Shown in pieces: positions 1-7,724 of a stretch of DNA of 64,000 nucleotides (within the stretch, counting starts at the first letter, position 1; each line of letters begins with the position of its first letter). The translations under genes and the position numbers were made by a program. The notes under the pieces were generated by a model. It worked only from the letters and a program-made list of their open reading frames with translations, did no database searches and was not told where the DNA came from. The stretch lies in NCBI GenBank assembly GCA_036725345.1, contig DAIMEJ010000011.1, positions 1 to 64,000 of the forward strand, written 5' to 3'. The stretch is from JAPLJU01 sp036725345. Its GTDB lineage: Bacteria; Desulfobacterota; Syntrophia; Syntrophales; UBA2192.

Positions 1-1
1 G

Positions 2-106
2 GGCTGGGCCAAGAAGCAGCACCCCAAGTGGTACAAGGAGATGGCGGAGCACGGGACCCTGAAGATCTACGGCGAGGAAAAAAAGAAGGAAACACCCGGC
101 CACTGA
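2..106 (+). CDS. C-terminal fragment of an unidentified protein
   Basis: Only the last 34 codons of a gene entering from the left are present, ending at TGA 104-106. The tail is hydrophilic and basic, with Trp residues near its start and a Lys/Glu-rich end, as in a cytoplasmic tail of a membrane transporter, but this is too little to name a family. A strong hairpin terminator follows after about 25 nt, which supports this being a real gene end. Confidence 0.55.
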   Translation, partial: GWAKKQHPKWYKEMAEHGTLKIYGEEKKKETPGH

Positions 107-131
107 AGCGGCAGCTTAAACCACAGCCATG

Positions 132-167
132 AAAAAGGACCTGCCGGAATCCGGCAGGTCCTTTTTT
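132..167. terminator. Bidirectional rho-independent terminator
   Basis: A-tract, then an 11-bp perfect GC-rich stem (GGACCTGCCGG / CCGGCAGGTCC) around an AAT loop, then a T6 tract. It lies between the convergent ends of the fragment at 2-106 and the minus-strand hydrolase at 180-713. The A- and T-tracts on opposite sides let it terminate transcription from both directions. Confidence 0.9.
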
Positions 168-179
168 GCACCTCTCAAT

Positions 180-713
180 CTATTTCACAATTTTGAAGAT
201 ATCCCTGAACCGCGGGTCTTCCGCCGTCTTGGCAAGCTCGAACAGGACAATCTCCGTGCTCGTCAGTTTCGCCCCCTCCTGCACCATCCGTTCGAGGGCG
301 ATCTCCCTGTTCCCCCGGGTCCGCGATGAGACCGCATCGGCCACCAAGTGGACTTCGTATCCGCGCTCCAGGAGATCCATGACGGTCTGGTACACGCACA
401 CATGGGTCTCGATACCCGATACGATGACCTGCCTTTTCTTCAAACCCTTCAGGTGGTCCATGATTTTTTCATTCCCGAGGCAGCTGAACTCTCCCTTGGT
501 GAAGGGCTGCACACCGCTCATGAGACCTGCGATTTCAGGAATGGTCGCCCCGATCTTTATCTGCTCGGTGAGGATAACGGGAACCCCGAACACCATCACC
601 CCCGGGATGAGCTTCTTCAGGTTTTCCAGGAGGAAGAGTTTGTCGTGCATGGACTCATAGAGATTCCCCTGGACATCGATCACGAAAAGCAAGCTTTGTT
701 CGGCACTTAGCAT
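180..713 (-). CDS. Isochorismatase-family cysteine hydrolase
   Basis: A 177-aa protein of the isochorismatase-like hydrolase fold. The expected triad is visible: Asp13 in FVIDVQ, Lys73 in PFTKGEFSC and Cys106 in GIETHVCV, together with the family's cis-peptide region before the Cys. These enzymes hydrolyse amide or vinyl-ether bonds of small cytosolic molecules; this subgroup (YcaC/nicotinamidase-like) has no dependable substrate prediction. I chose ATG 713 because it has an AGGAA ribosome site and the family's usual N-terminus; an upstream in-frame ATG at 755 would add 14 basic residues with no homology. It is the last of three minus-strand genes separated by repeat-bearing spacers. Confidence 0.85.
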   Translation of the reverse strand: MLSAEQSLLFVIDVQGNLYESMHDKLFLLENLKKLIPGVMVFGVPVILTEQIKIGATIPEIAGLMSGVQPFTKGEFSCLGNEKIMDHLKGLKKRQVIVSGIETHVCVYQTVMDLLERGYEVHLVADAVSSRTRGNREIALERMVQEGAKLTSTEIVLFELAKTAEDPRFRDIFKIVK

Positions 714-734
714 GAATGATTCCTTTCGTCGAAG

Positions 735-834
735 GGGCTTAAGGCGCAGGGCCAAGGGCTAATAGGTGGAAGACAGGAATATCCTTGTCTTTAGTCTTTA
801 GTCTTTAGTCTTTAGCCTTTAGCCTCTAGCTTTA
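735..834. repeat. Inverted heptanucleotide repeat element, copy 1
   Basis: The left arm is a run of degenerate 7-mers (GGGCTTA, AGGCGCA, GGGCCAA, GGGCTAA). The centre is a near-palindrome (GACAGGAATATCCTTGTC). The right arm is AGTCTTT x3, AGCCTTT, AGCCTCT, AGCTTTA. The arms are roughly complementary, so the whole element can fold. Its end touches the stop codon of the nitroreductase gene at 832. About 60 bp of it recur almost unchanged at 1422-1494. Confidence 0.8.
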
Positions 835-1401
835 TTCAATAATGATTTCTTCCAGTGATCTTTTCGGCACGTGGTGGCGGCCCTCCCCGTCCCGCCAGTA
901 CTTGATATCTCCCCCGGGTCCCACCGTCTCGATGACAACGGTCTCCTTGGGCTTGCCCAGCGCCAGGACGAGGAGAATGTCGTATCGGTCGGGAATGCCC
1001 AAAACCGCACTGAGTTTTTCCCTCTGGACAGATGCGATCATGCACCCGCCGAGGCCCTTCTCGACGGCACCGAGCAGTATGTTCTGGGCGGCGATCCCGT
1101 GATCACAGACGACATTCTTCGAGATCGACCTGTCGCCCAGCATAACGATATAGGCTGACGGCCTCTCCCCTTCGGCGGGTCCAGGCCACTCCTTCAGGTA
1201 ACCCGCCCAGGCGAGGTGTTCGAAAATCATCGCGTTCCTCATCCGATCACAGGACAGGACGTACTTCAGGGGTTGCATGTTGGCCGCCGAGGCTGAAAGT
1301 CTCGCCAGGTCCACCAGTTCCCGCAAGGTCTCGAGAGAAATGGGGACGTCCTCGTAAAACCGTCTGTAACTTCTGTTTCGCATCACAAGATCTTTGATCA
1401 T
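832..1401 (-). CDS. Nitroreductase-family FMN protein
   Basis: A 189-aa protein with the nitroreductase layout: an N-terminal RNRSYRRF segment that contacts FMN phosphate, an SAANMQPLKYV segment, a central GIAAQNILLGAVEKGLGGCMI helix region (flavin/dimer interface) and an ALGKP turn near the C-terminus. Members are cytosolic FMN homodimers that reduce nitro, quinone or enone compounds with NAD(P)H; the physiological substrate cannot be read here. Start ATG 1401 has a GAAAGGAA ribosome site. Repeat elements flank both sides. Its link to the neighbouring hydrolase and acetyltransferase is only positional. Confidence 0.85.
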   Translation of the reverse strand: MIKDLVMRNRSYRRFYEDVPISLETLRELVDLARLSASAANMQPLKYVLSCDRMRNAMIFEHLAWAGYLKEWPGPAEGERPSAYIVMLGDRSISKNVVCDHGIAAQNILLGAVEKGLGGCMIASVQREKLSAVLGIPDRYDILLVLALGKPKETVVIETVGPGGDIKYWRDGEGRHHVPKRSLEEIIIE

Positions 1402-1421
1402 AACGTTCCTTTCATTACAAC

Positions 1422-1494
1422 GGGCTCAAGGCGCAGGGCTAAGGGCTAATGGGTGGAAGACAGGAATATCCTCGCCTTTAGCCTTTAGCCTCGC
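1422..1494. repeat. Inverted heptanucleotide repeat element, copy 2
   Basis: Second copy of the element at 735-834: the same left arm (GGCGCAGGGCTAAGGGCTAA), the same central GGTGGAAGACAGGAATATCC core and a shorter right arm of TTTAGCC units. It overlaps the 3' end of the GNAT gene: the stop codon (1478-1480) and the last four codons are read from repeat sequence, so the element has inserted into or replaced the original gene end. Confidence 0.8.
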
Positions 1495-1993
1495 GAAGTG
1501 CGAACCATTTTTCATCTCCCAGCACGACCGATGTTTCGATCTGCCTGTCGGAGATGTGCCAGTAGGCCCGGAGCAATCCGTCTTTCTGATCCTGCGGAAC
1601 GGGCCTGAAGCCGTATTTCTCATAGAAGTGAACGGCCCACCCGGCGTCAACCCAGGTTCCGAGGAGGATTGGCCGATCCGTCTGGCTGCGAAGCACAGCA
1701 ATGAGTTCTCCCCCGATACCGCGCCGCTGCCATGACGGAAGCACGTAGGCGTGACGGATCAGGCTGACGTCCCGGACGTGCTGTATCCCCATGACACCGA
1801 TGAGCACGCCCTCCTTCTCGTAACCGAAGAAACATATCCCGTCCGCTATTTCCCCCGCGAGTTCTTCCTCCGCCATGTACGGTTCTTTCCAGCAGTCCGG
1901 GGGAATGACGCCCCGATAGGCCCCTGCCGCTTCATTGATCACGTGATGTATCGATTTAAAATCTTCATCCCGGCAGCGGCGGATCCCGGTCAT
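1478..1993 (-). CDS. GNAT-family N-acetyltransferase
   Basis: A 171-aa protein with the GCN5-related acetyltransferase fold. The acetyl-CoA pyrophosphate loop is visible as QRRGIGGELI, after the beta-4 strand IRHAYVLPSW, and a late YEKYGFRPV segment closes the fold. It transfers an acetyl group from acetyl-CoA to an amine; the substrate is unknown. ATG 1993 has a GGAGG ribosome site; a start at 2083 would overlap the divergent rlmI gene and add hydrophobic residues outside the domain. The final residues come from the repeat at 1422-1494. Confidence 0.8.
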   Translation of the reverse strand: MTGIRRCRDEDFKSIHHVINEAAGAYRGVIPPDCWKEPYMAEEELAGEIADGICFFGYEKEGVLIGVMGIQHVRDVSLIRHAYVLPSWQRRGIGGELIAVLRSQTDRPILLGTWVDAGWAVHFYEKYGFRPVPQDQKDGLLRAYWHISDRQIETSVVLGDEKWFALREAKG

Positions 1994-2069
1994 CTCTACC
2001 CTCCTCGATTTAAGGAAAAGTGAACGATAGGATAGGCAAAACACCGACTGTCGTAGTATAATTAAAATA

Positions 2070-3245
2070 ATGAAAAAGGTCATTTTAAAAAATTCAACGG
2101 CAGAGAAAATTACATCCGGCTTCCCCTGGGCATACCGGAACGAGATTATGGCCTTCGAGGAGCCCGTCGAAGCGGGGGAGCTGGTACGCCTTCACGCCCG
2201 GGGAGGCTCTTTCCTGGGCATCGGATACGTGAATCCTCTCAGCCAGATAACCGTCAGGGTCCTCTGCTCGGAAGATCGGGCCATAGACAAAGATTTCCTG
2301 ACGGGAAAAATCTCAAAAGCTCTTCAGAAAAGACATGAGCTCAGGACCGTCACCACGGCATACCGGCTGGTCCATTCCGAGGCCGATGAACTGCCGGGCC
2401 TCGTAGTCGATCGCTACGCGGACTTTCTGGCGGTGCAAATCAACACGGCGGGCATGGAAAGGCTGCGGCCGTTGCTCCTGCCATGCCTTGTTGAAACCAT
2501 CCAACCGATCGGGATCTACGAGAAATCGGAGGAGAGATTCAGGGCAAAGGAAGGGCTGACCACAGAGGAGCGGACGATTCATGGGCGGATCCCCGAGAGT
2601 ATCCTGATCGAGGAGCATGGCGCCCGATTCATCGTCCGGTTGAAAGAAAGCCAGAAAACGGGCTTCTACCTCGATCAGAGAAGGAACCGCCAAAGGGTTG
2701 CTTTGTGCGTCAAGGATCGCTTCGACGTCCTCGATCTTTTTTCAAACACCGGTGGTTTCGGCATCCACGCCGCCCTCAGGGGCGCCCGTTCCGTGAAGCT
2801 GGTGGATATTTCTGCCGCCGCCCTGAAGCAGGCCGAAGAAAACGCCCGCCTGAACCGGTTACAAACCGTGGAAACTGCCCGCGCGGACGTCTTTGGCTAT
2901 ATCAGGGAAGCCTATGAAAAGGGCCGGTTCTTCGATATGATCATTGTCGATCCTCCCTCATTCGCCCAGAGCAGACGAACGAGGGAGAGCGCGGTCCGCG
3001 CTTTCAGACAGCTGATCTCCGGATGCCTCCGGCTGCTTCGGAACGGAGGGATTCTCGCCGTTTTTTCCTGTTCTCATGCGGTTTCCCTGGAGGACCTCCA
3101 GGAGGCATCCCTCAAGGCAGCCGGGGACAGCGGGACAAAGCTCGATGTCCTTGACTATCTGATCCAGGATATCGACCATCCCGTCCTGCTTCATATTCCA
3201 AACTCCCTTTACCTCAAAGGGCTTCTGTTCCGCAAAGAGGCATGA
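2070..3245 (+). CDS. rlmI: 23S rRNA (cytosine-C5)-methyltransferase, RlmI family
   Basis: A 391-aa protein with the RlmI/YwbD architecture: an N-terminal PUA RNA-binding domain (about residues 1-75), a linker beta domain, then a class I SAM methyltransferase. The SAM loop is DVLDLFSNTGGFG (about 219-231) and the catalytic DPPSFA motif is at 294-299. The family methylates C1962 of 23S rRNA in E. coli; the same modification is assumed here. A TATAAT box lies only 8 nt before the ATG and there is no Shine-Dalgarno sequence, so the mRNA may be leaderless. The gene is divergent from the GNAT gene. Confidence 0.85.
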   Translation: MKKVILKNSTAEKITSGFPWAYRNEIMAFEEPVEAGELVRLHARGGSFLGIGYVNPLSQITVRVLCSEDRAIDKDFLTGKISKALQKRHELRTVTTAYRLVHSEADELPGLVVDRYADFLAVQINTAGMERLRPLLLPCLVETIQPIGIYEKSEERFRAKEGLTTEERTIHGRIPESILIEEHGARFIVRLKESQKTGFYLDQRRNRQRVALCVKDRFDVLDLFSNTGGFGIHAALRGARSVKLVDISAAALKQAEENARLNRLQTVETARADVFGYIREAYEKGRFFDMIIVDPPSFAQSRRTRESAVRAFRQLISGCLRLLRNGGILAVFSCSHAVSLEDLQEASLKAAGDSGTKLDVLDYLIQDIDHPVLLHIPNSLYLKGLLFRKEA

Positions 3246-3397
3246 AGAACGGGTCGTTCTCCACGACGATCCCTGCCGGAAATCTCAAATAAGGGCTTGA
3301 ACTTGGGGTGGAAAGGATATATAGGTTCCTCTCTTCGATAAAAACCTTCAGGGGGCTTGCACGGAATCCCCAATACAGGCGAGGAGGCGCACGGCGA

Positions 3398-4231
3398 ATG
3401 GCCAGGGATCTGAAGAGGGTACTGGAAACCATAGAGCGTTACAAGGAGGGGAATCCGCACTATCAGGAGTTGCTCGAGATACTCGGTGAAATCCTGATTC
3501 TGCGGGAAGAATATCGCAGAAGGGTGAAGAAGAGTATCTTCCCCATTCAGGACGAACTCATCGACGCAAAGCTCCAGGGGGGACTGCCGATCATCGATTT
3601 CGGCGCCGGGGGTATCGATCTGACGGAACCGAAGAATTTTTTCATGAAACTTCTCGAAATCGGCAAGGCTAAAAATCCCGAGGACACCGGCGAGATCCTG
3701 AAGGATCTCGAAGACGGCGTCCTGGATTATGAGAAACTGGCCTATGAAGCCTTCACGCAGCCGGGGGAAGAAGAGTCTCCCGAAGCCGTCGAGGAGGAAT
3801 CCTTCGATCTGTTGCGTTTCTTCATCGAGGAAAGCTTGAGACCCGCCTTCGAGTTCGTCGCCGAGAAATACAGCGGTAAAATATTAAAATCGAGCTGGAA
3901 AGAAGGCTACTGTCCGACCTGCGGCAGGATTCCCAAGATCGGGGAACTCCGCGATGAGGAAGGAAGGCGATTTCTCTTCTGCAATCAATGCGGTACACGC
4001 TGGCATTACAAGCGTGTCAAATGTCCCTTCTGCGGAAACGAGGAGCAACAGTCCCTGGCCTATTTCACCGTGGAGGGAGAGGAAAAATACCGTGTCGATG
4101 TCTGTGATGCCTGCAAGCGGTACATCAAAACCGTTGATTTCAGGGCAGAGGCAGAAGAGCCCGACCTGGACCTGGAAGATATCGCCACCCTTCATCTGGA
4201 CATCCTGGCCCATGAAGAGGGATATCACTGA
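3398..4231 (+). CDS. fdhE: Formate dehydrogenase accessory protein FdhE
   Basis: A 277-aa zinc-ribbon protein carrying four CxxC pairs (CPTC 172-175, CNQC 195-198, CPFC 209-212, CDAC 236-239), the hallmark of FdhE, which binds iron and assists maturation of molybdenum/tungsten formate dehydrogenases. The N-terminal half is helical and acidic, as in the family. ATG 3398 has GAGGAGG ten bases upstream; a GTG at 3308 would add 30 basic residues and lacks a good site, so it is the less likely start. No formate dehydrogenase genes are in the window, so the partner must be elsewhere. Confidence 0.85.
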   Translation: MARDLKRVLETIERYKEGNPHYQELLEILGEILILREEYRRRVKKSIFPIQDELIDAKLQGGLPIIDFGAGGIDLTEPKNFFMKLLEIGKAKNPEDTGEILKDLEDGVLDYEKLAYEAFTQPGEEESPEAVEEESFDLLRFFIEESLRPAFEFVAEKYSGKILKSSWKEGYCPTCGRIPKIGELRDEEGRRFLFCNQCGTRWHYKRVKCPFCGNEEQQSLAYFTVEGEEKYRVDVCDACKRYIKTVDFRAEAEEPDLDLEDIATLHLDILAHEEGYH

Positions 4232-4233
4232 AT

Positions 4234-4290
4234 CGGGCTCAAGGCAGGAAATGTGCGGCCCTATGCCCTTAGCCTTTAGCCTTTAGCCAT
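4234..4290. repeat. Heptanucleotide repeat element after fdhE
   Basis: It begins 3 nt after the fdhE stop codon with GGGCTCAAGGCAGGAAA, and ends with CCTTAGCCTTTAGCCTTTAGCC. This is a variant of the elements at 735 and 1422 with the same arms but a different centre. Confidence 0.7.
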
Positions 4291-4320
4291 TTGCTTTCCT
4301 CTTCTGCCTTACACCCTCTA

Positions 4321-4344
4321 CGCTGAACCCGTTACCCGGGACCC
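4321..4344. repeat. GGGTNNC-type heptad repeat upstream of nth
   Basis: Read on the minus strand it is GGGTCCC GGGTAAC GGGTTCA, three 7-base units of the same type as the run at 19322-19352. It ends only 6 nt before the nth start codon and occupies the place where a ribosome site would be expected. Confidence 0.65.
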
Positions 4345-4350
4345 TTTATT

Positions 4351-5007
4351 ATGAATGACCGCGACATCGTCCATGTCATCCGCATCCTCAAGGCGGAGTT
4401 GAAAAAGTGGGAACTGCCTATCACAACAGCCCTGGCGGAGCGCAAGAGCGACCCCTTCAAAATCCTCATATCCACAGTCCTGAGTTCCAGGACGAAAGAT
4501 GAGGTAACGGCCGCAGCGACGGAGAGGCTCTTCAAACTGGCTTCCTCGCCTGAAAAAATGCTGAAACTGTCCGAGGAAACGGTCGCCCGGGCCATCTACC
4601 CCGTCGGTTTCTATCGGAGTAAAAGCCGCCACGTCCGGGAGGTCTGCCGCGCCCTCACCGAGCGCTTTCACTCGATAGTCCCGGACCGGCTCGAGGATCT
4701 CCTGACCCTGAAAGGGGTGGGGAGGAAAACGGCCAATCTCGTTCTCGCCTTGGCCCATCAGAAGGACGGCCTTTGCGTCGACACGCACGTCCACCGTATC
4801 TCCAACCGTCTCGGATATGTGGCGACAAAGTCACCGAAGGAAACGGAATTCGCCCTCCGGGAAAAGCTTCCGAGAAGATACTGGGCCGTCTTCAACACGT
4901 TGCTGGTGGCCCACGGCCAGAACATCTGCCGGCCTCTCTCGCCTTTCTGCAGCCGGTGTCCCATTTACGATTACTGTGACCGCAGGGGGGTTACAAGGAG
5001 TCGTTGA
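4351..5007 (+). CDS. nth: Endonuclease III (DNA glycosylase/AP lyase)
   Basis: A 218-aa base-excision repair enzyme that removes oxidised pyrimidines and cleaves AP sites. The helix-hairpin-helix LKGVGRKTANLVL starts at residue 120 and carries catalytic Lys126; catalytic Asp144 is in VDTHVHRISNR; the C-terminal 4Fe-4S cluster has Cys193, 200, 203 and 209 in the exact C-x6-C-x2-C-x5-C spacing. The length matches the family. There is no recognisable Shine-Dalgarno sequence before ATG 4351 because a heptad repeat sits there. Confidence 0.93.
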   Translation: MNDRDIVHVIRILKAELKKWELPITTALAERKSDPFKILISTVLSSRTKDEVTAAATERLFKLASSPEKMLKLSEETVARAIYPVGFYRSKSRHVREVCRALTERFHSIVPDRLEDLLTLKGVGRKTANLVLALAHQKDGLCVDTHVHRISNRLGYVATKSPKETEFALREKLPRRYWAVFNTLLVAHGQNICRPLSPFCSRCPIYDYCDRRGVTRSR

Positions 5008-5480
5008 ACGCTTCTTCTCTCCTGCAACCTCCGTTCAAATTGAATTTTTGCATGTGCGTGCAAATCTATCCAAAACCTTCACGGGAAGATCATCATCCTG
5101 GGACTTCTAATTTTTTCAATAGCTTACGATTGTGGAAATCAACTCTCAAATTCAGATTAATCTGTACAATAATTAGAACATGTATGGATAATTGTTCATG
5201 CTCCTATTATCCTTCCTCTCTTTTCATCAACCATGTCTCTTTGTAACGATTTTTTCGGTCTATTCGCCTGAGAATGTCTAACAAATGAGACATTTCCGGT
5301 CATGCGGAAGAAAGGCCTATCTATAAACTTTAATGATATAAGTAAGTTATAAAAATTTTTGCTTGGTCCATCCTTTGCTAAGTAAATCGGATAGCGTAGT
5401 TTTTTGGCGTAATCCTGATCTCATCATTTCAAACTATTAAACCGGGCGTCAACTGCTAACCATTTGGAGGTAACGGTTAC
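5008..5480. other. AT-rich intergenic region before the decarboxylase module
   Basis: About 470 nt without a credible gene and clearly richer in A+T than its surroundings. It carries the candidate sigma-54 promoter at 5363-5379 and the ribosome site of the oadG-like gene (TTGGAGGT at 5464-5471). I see no terminator for nth in it. Confidence 0.6.
5363..5379 (+). promoter_or_regulatory. Candidate sigma-54 (-24/-12) promoter
   Basis: TTGGTCC then TTTGCT, with the invariant GG and GC pairs exactly 12 bases apart as required for RpoN. The -24 box departs from TTGGCAC at two positions. It would start transcription near 5390, about 90 nt before the oadG-like gene. No activator site was identified. 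Confidence 0.4.
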
Positions 5481-5627
5481 ATGGAGATGGATAACACAAC
5501 CTTCGGGCTGACGATGCTCATCTGCGGGATGGGGGGTACCATTTTGACGCTCTGGGTCATGAGTCTTGTCATGACGGCCCTGGGCCGGCTTTTTCCGGAA
5601 AAAGCAGAAGAAAAGAAGGAGGGCTGA
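5481..5627 (+). CDS. OadG-like small membrane subunit of a Na+-pumping decarboxylase
   Basis: A 48-aa protein with one transmembrane segment (about residues 9-35) followed by a charged KAEEKKEG-type tail. It lies 3 nt before oadB with a TTGGAGGT ribosome site. This is the layout of the gamma/delta subunits (OadG, MmdD family) that anchor and assemble biotin-dependent decarboxylase pumps. It is shorter than typical OadG (about 80 aa) and lacks the C-terminal zinc-binding extension. The first 56 bases recur as a truncated copy at 13451-13506 on the opposite strand. Confidence 0.75.
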   Translation: MEMDNTTFGLTMLICGMGGTILTLWVMSLVMTALGRLFPEKAEEKKEG

Positions 5628-5630
5628 GAC

Positions 5631-6779
5631 ATGCTGGAAGCGATCCTCAACGGTCTGGGCGGGCTCATAGCCGGTTTCCAGGCCCTTGCCCTGGACTGGC
5701 GAAGTATGGTCATGTTGATCGTCGGCGGTATCCTTCTCTACCTGGGGATCAAGAAGGACTGTGAGCCGTTGCTGCTCGTCCCCATCGGGTTCGGCTGCAT
5801 CCTCGTCAATGTGCCCCTTACCGATCTCATGGCCAAGGACGGGTTCCTGCGCATCATCTACGATGCAGGGGTGGACACGGAGCTGTTCCCGCTTCTCATC
5901 TTTATCGGGATCGGGGCCATGACGGACTTCGGACCCGTTCTGGCGCAACCGTCCATTTTTCTCCTGGGGGCAGCCGGGCAGTTCGGTATTTTCCTGACCC
6001 TCCTGCTGGCCCTTTTTTTCGGATTCACGAAACTGGAAGCCGTTTCCATCGGCATCATCGGCGCCTGTGACGGCCCGACGGCCATATACGTCACATCGAA
6101 ATACGCACCCCACCTGCTCGGTGCCGTTTCGGTGGCCGCTTATTCCTACATGGCCCTTGTGCCGGTGATCCAGCCGCCCATCATGCGGGCCATGACCACG
6201 CAGGCCGAGCGGCAGACCGTCATGAAGTACACGGCCCGGCCCGTATCCAAGACGACGAAGATGCTCTTTCCCCTCGTCATCACCGTCCTGGGGGGGCTCA
6301 TCGCCCCCAAGGGGCTCCCGCTCCTGGGGACCATCATGCTGGGGAACCTGATGAGGGAATCAGGGGTGGTGAGCCGCCTGACGAAGGCCTCTGAGAACGA
6401 AATCGCCAATGTCGTGACCCTCTTCCTGGGTCTCTGCATCGGGGCCACCATGTCGGGCGCCGCTTTTTTAAGGCCACAGACGTTGATTATTCTGGGCCTG
6501 GGCTTCCTGGCCATATGTCTTGACACGGTATGCGGGGTTCTTTTTGCGAAGGGCATGCGGGTCCTGAGCGGCGGGAAGATCAACCCCCTGATCGGTGCCG
6601 CGGGGATATCTGCCTTCCCGATGGCGGCGCGGGTGGTCCAGCGGGAAGGCTTCAAGTACAACAAAAAGAGTTTTCTTCTCATGCAGGCCATGGGGGCGAA
6701 CGCCGGCGGCCAGATCGGCTCCGTGATCGCCGCGGCGGTGATGCTATCCGTGCTGGCTGGCATGGGAGTCATATCGTAG
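5631..6779 (+). CDS. oadB: Na+-translocating decarboxylase beta subunit
   Basis: A 382-aa polytopic inner-membrane protein of the OadB/GcdB/MmdB family, which decarboxylates carboxybiotin and pumps Na+ outward. Conserved features seen: an N-terminal membrane segment MLIVGGILLYLGI, the CDGPTAIY loop around Asp147 and Lys155, and a GANAGGQIGSV segment near the C-terminus. The length fits the family. Neighbours are a small OadG-like subunit and a biotin carrier, but no carboxyltransferase, so whether the substrate is oxaloacetate, methylmalonyl-CoA, glutaconyl-CoA or malonate cannot be told; GcdB or MmdB roles are equally possible. Confidence 0.9.
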   Translation: MLEAILNGLGGLIAGFQALALDWRSMVMLIVGGILLYLGIKKDCEPLLLVPIGFGCILVNVPLTDLMAKDGFLRIIYDAGVDTELFPLLIFIGIGAMTDFGPVLAQPSIFLLGAAGQFGIFLTLLLALFFGFTKLEAVSIGIIGACDGPTAIYVTSKYAPHLLGAVSVAAYSYMALVPVIQPPIMRAMTTQAERQTVMKYTARPVSKTTKMLFPLVITVLGGLIAPKGLPLLGTIMLGNLMRESGVVSRLTKASENEIANVVTLFLGLCIGATMSGAAFLRPQTLIILGLGFLAICLDTVCGVLFAKGMRVLSGGKINPLIGAAGISAFPMAARVVQREGFKYNKKSFLLMQAMGANAGGQIGSVIAAAVMLSVLAGMGVIS

Positions 6780-6866
6780 AAAATATCCATACCGTTGTTA
6801 TTTCTTAACCAAACATCAAACCACCAGCCTCAACGGATAGATCACTATTGAAGGAGGAAATTTCAG

Positions 6867-7079
6867 ATGGATGAAGTGTTGGCCCCCGTACCCGGTAAAA
6901 TTACAAAACTCCTGGTGAAACCCGGTGACAATGTACAGGAAGACGATCAGATCCTGCTCCTCGAGGCCATGAAGATGGAAAACCCCATTTTTGCGACTTC
7001 GAATGGAAAGATAAAAGAAATCAGGGTCAAAGAAGGCCAAGACGTGGATGTGGATCAAGTGCTCCTGGTCATCGAGTGA
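6867..7079 (+). CDS. Biotin carboxyl carrier protein of the decarboxylase
   Basis: A 70-aa stand-alone biotinyl/lipoyl domain. Biotin attachment Lys36 lies in the consensus EAMKMEN, between the two expected half-barrel repeats (VPGKITKLLVKPGD and TSNGKIKEIRVKEG). It accepts CO2 from the carboxyltransferase subunit and delivers it to OadB. GAAGGAGGAAA provides the ribosome site. It lacks the Pro/Ala-rich linker often found in MmdC/GcdC, so it is a minimal carrier. It lies 87 nt after oadB, probably in the same transcript. Confidence 0.9.
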   Translation: MDEVLAPVPGKITKLLVKPGDNVQEDDQILLLEAMKMENPIFATSNGKIKEIRVKEGQDVDVDQVLLVIE

Positions 7080-7343
7080 CCATTACGGGGTCATTACTTC
7101 CCCAAGCACCGGGTGACAAGGAATCTTTTTTGATCCGATTAGAAATTCTCCGCCAGGGGCAGGACCCATTTCTCCCCCATGCTCTCCTGGTGCAGGAACG
7201 GGGGGCAAGGCAACCATGCTACGGCGTGAATATGCCCTTTCGGAGGAAAAATCCACCACGTGCCATCTGTCCTAAACGATGCCTGATTTTAAAGAAGAAC
7301 TTTAGATCACCGTTCTGGCCTCGATGTTCGGGAGAAATAAAGA

Positions 7344-7634
7344 ATGAAGTGGCTGAGGAAATATTCACTGTTCCTGTTGGCCATTGGTCTGACCCTGCCA
7401 CTGAGTATGGCAATTCTGAATTGCGATTTCTACGAGGACAATGATCTCGTACGCATTAGCCAAATTTCAATGGCTGATGGCGAAAATTTGCTGAGTTTTC
7501 TGAAGAAAAATCCAGGGATTTTTGCTGCGGCTGATGAAACTTTTCCGTCCGTCTGCACAGGTCTTTGCGAGATACAACCCTTTATTTATATCCATCCCTC
7601 AAGCAACCAGGCGATTCCTGTCCTTCGCTGTTAG
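7344..7634 (+). CDS. Small putative exported protein
   Basis: A 96-aa reading frame with a good ribosome site (GGAGAAA) and a plausible signal peptide: basic MKWLRKY, hydrophobic LFLLAIGLTLPLSMA and a possible cleavage or lipobox-like region before Cys27. Four Cys residues occur in the mature part. I recognise no family. It could instead be a decayed gene, since the sequence after about residue 80 looks unstructured and another frame stays open to about 7713. Confidence 0.4.
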   Translation: MKWLRKYSLFLLAIGLTLPLSMAILNCDFYEDNDLVRISQISMADGENLLSFLKKNPGIFAAADETFPSVCTGLCEIQPFIYIHPSSNQAIPVLRC

Positions 7635-7724
7635 AATCACAGGCCCTTCTCCCACGATACCTCCCAGCCTGACATATAATCACCTGATCACCCAGGGAGT
7701 CCCGAAGAACTAGGTAGGTTCGTT

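Noticed and set aside
7076..7444. 122-aa reading frame after the biotin carrier
   Set aside because: It overlaps the carrier stop codon, has no ribosome site and its composition is not protein-like.
7080..7724. yybP-ykoY (Mn2+) riboswitch upstream of the TerC gene
   Set aside because: TerC-family genes often carry it, but I did not find its conserved GGGGAGUA-type bases or paired helices in this leader.
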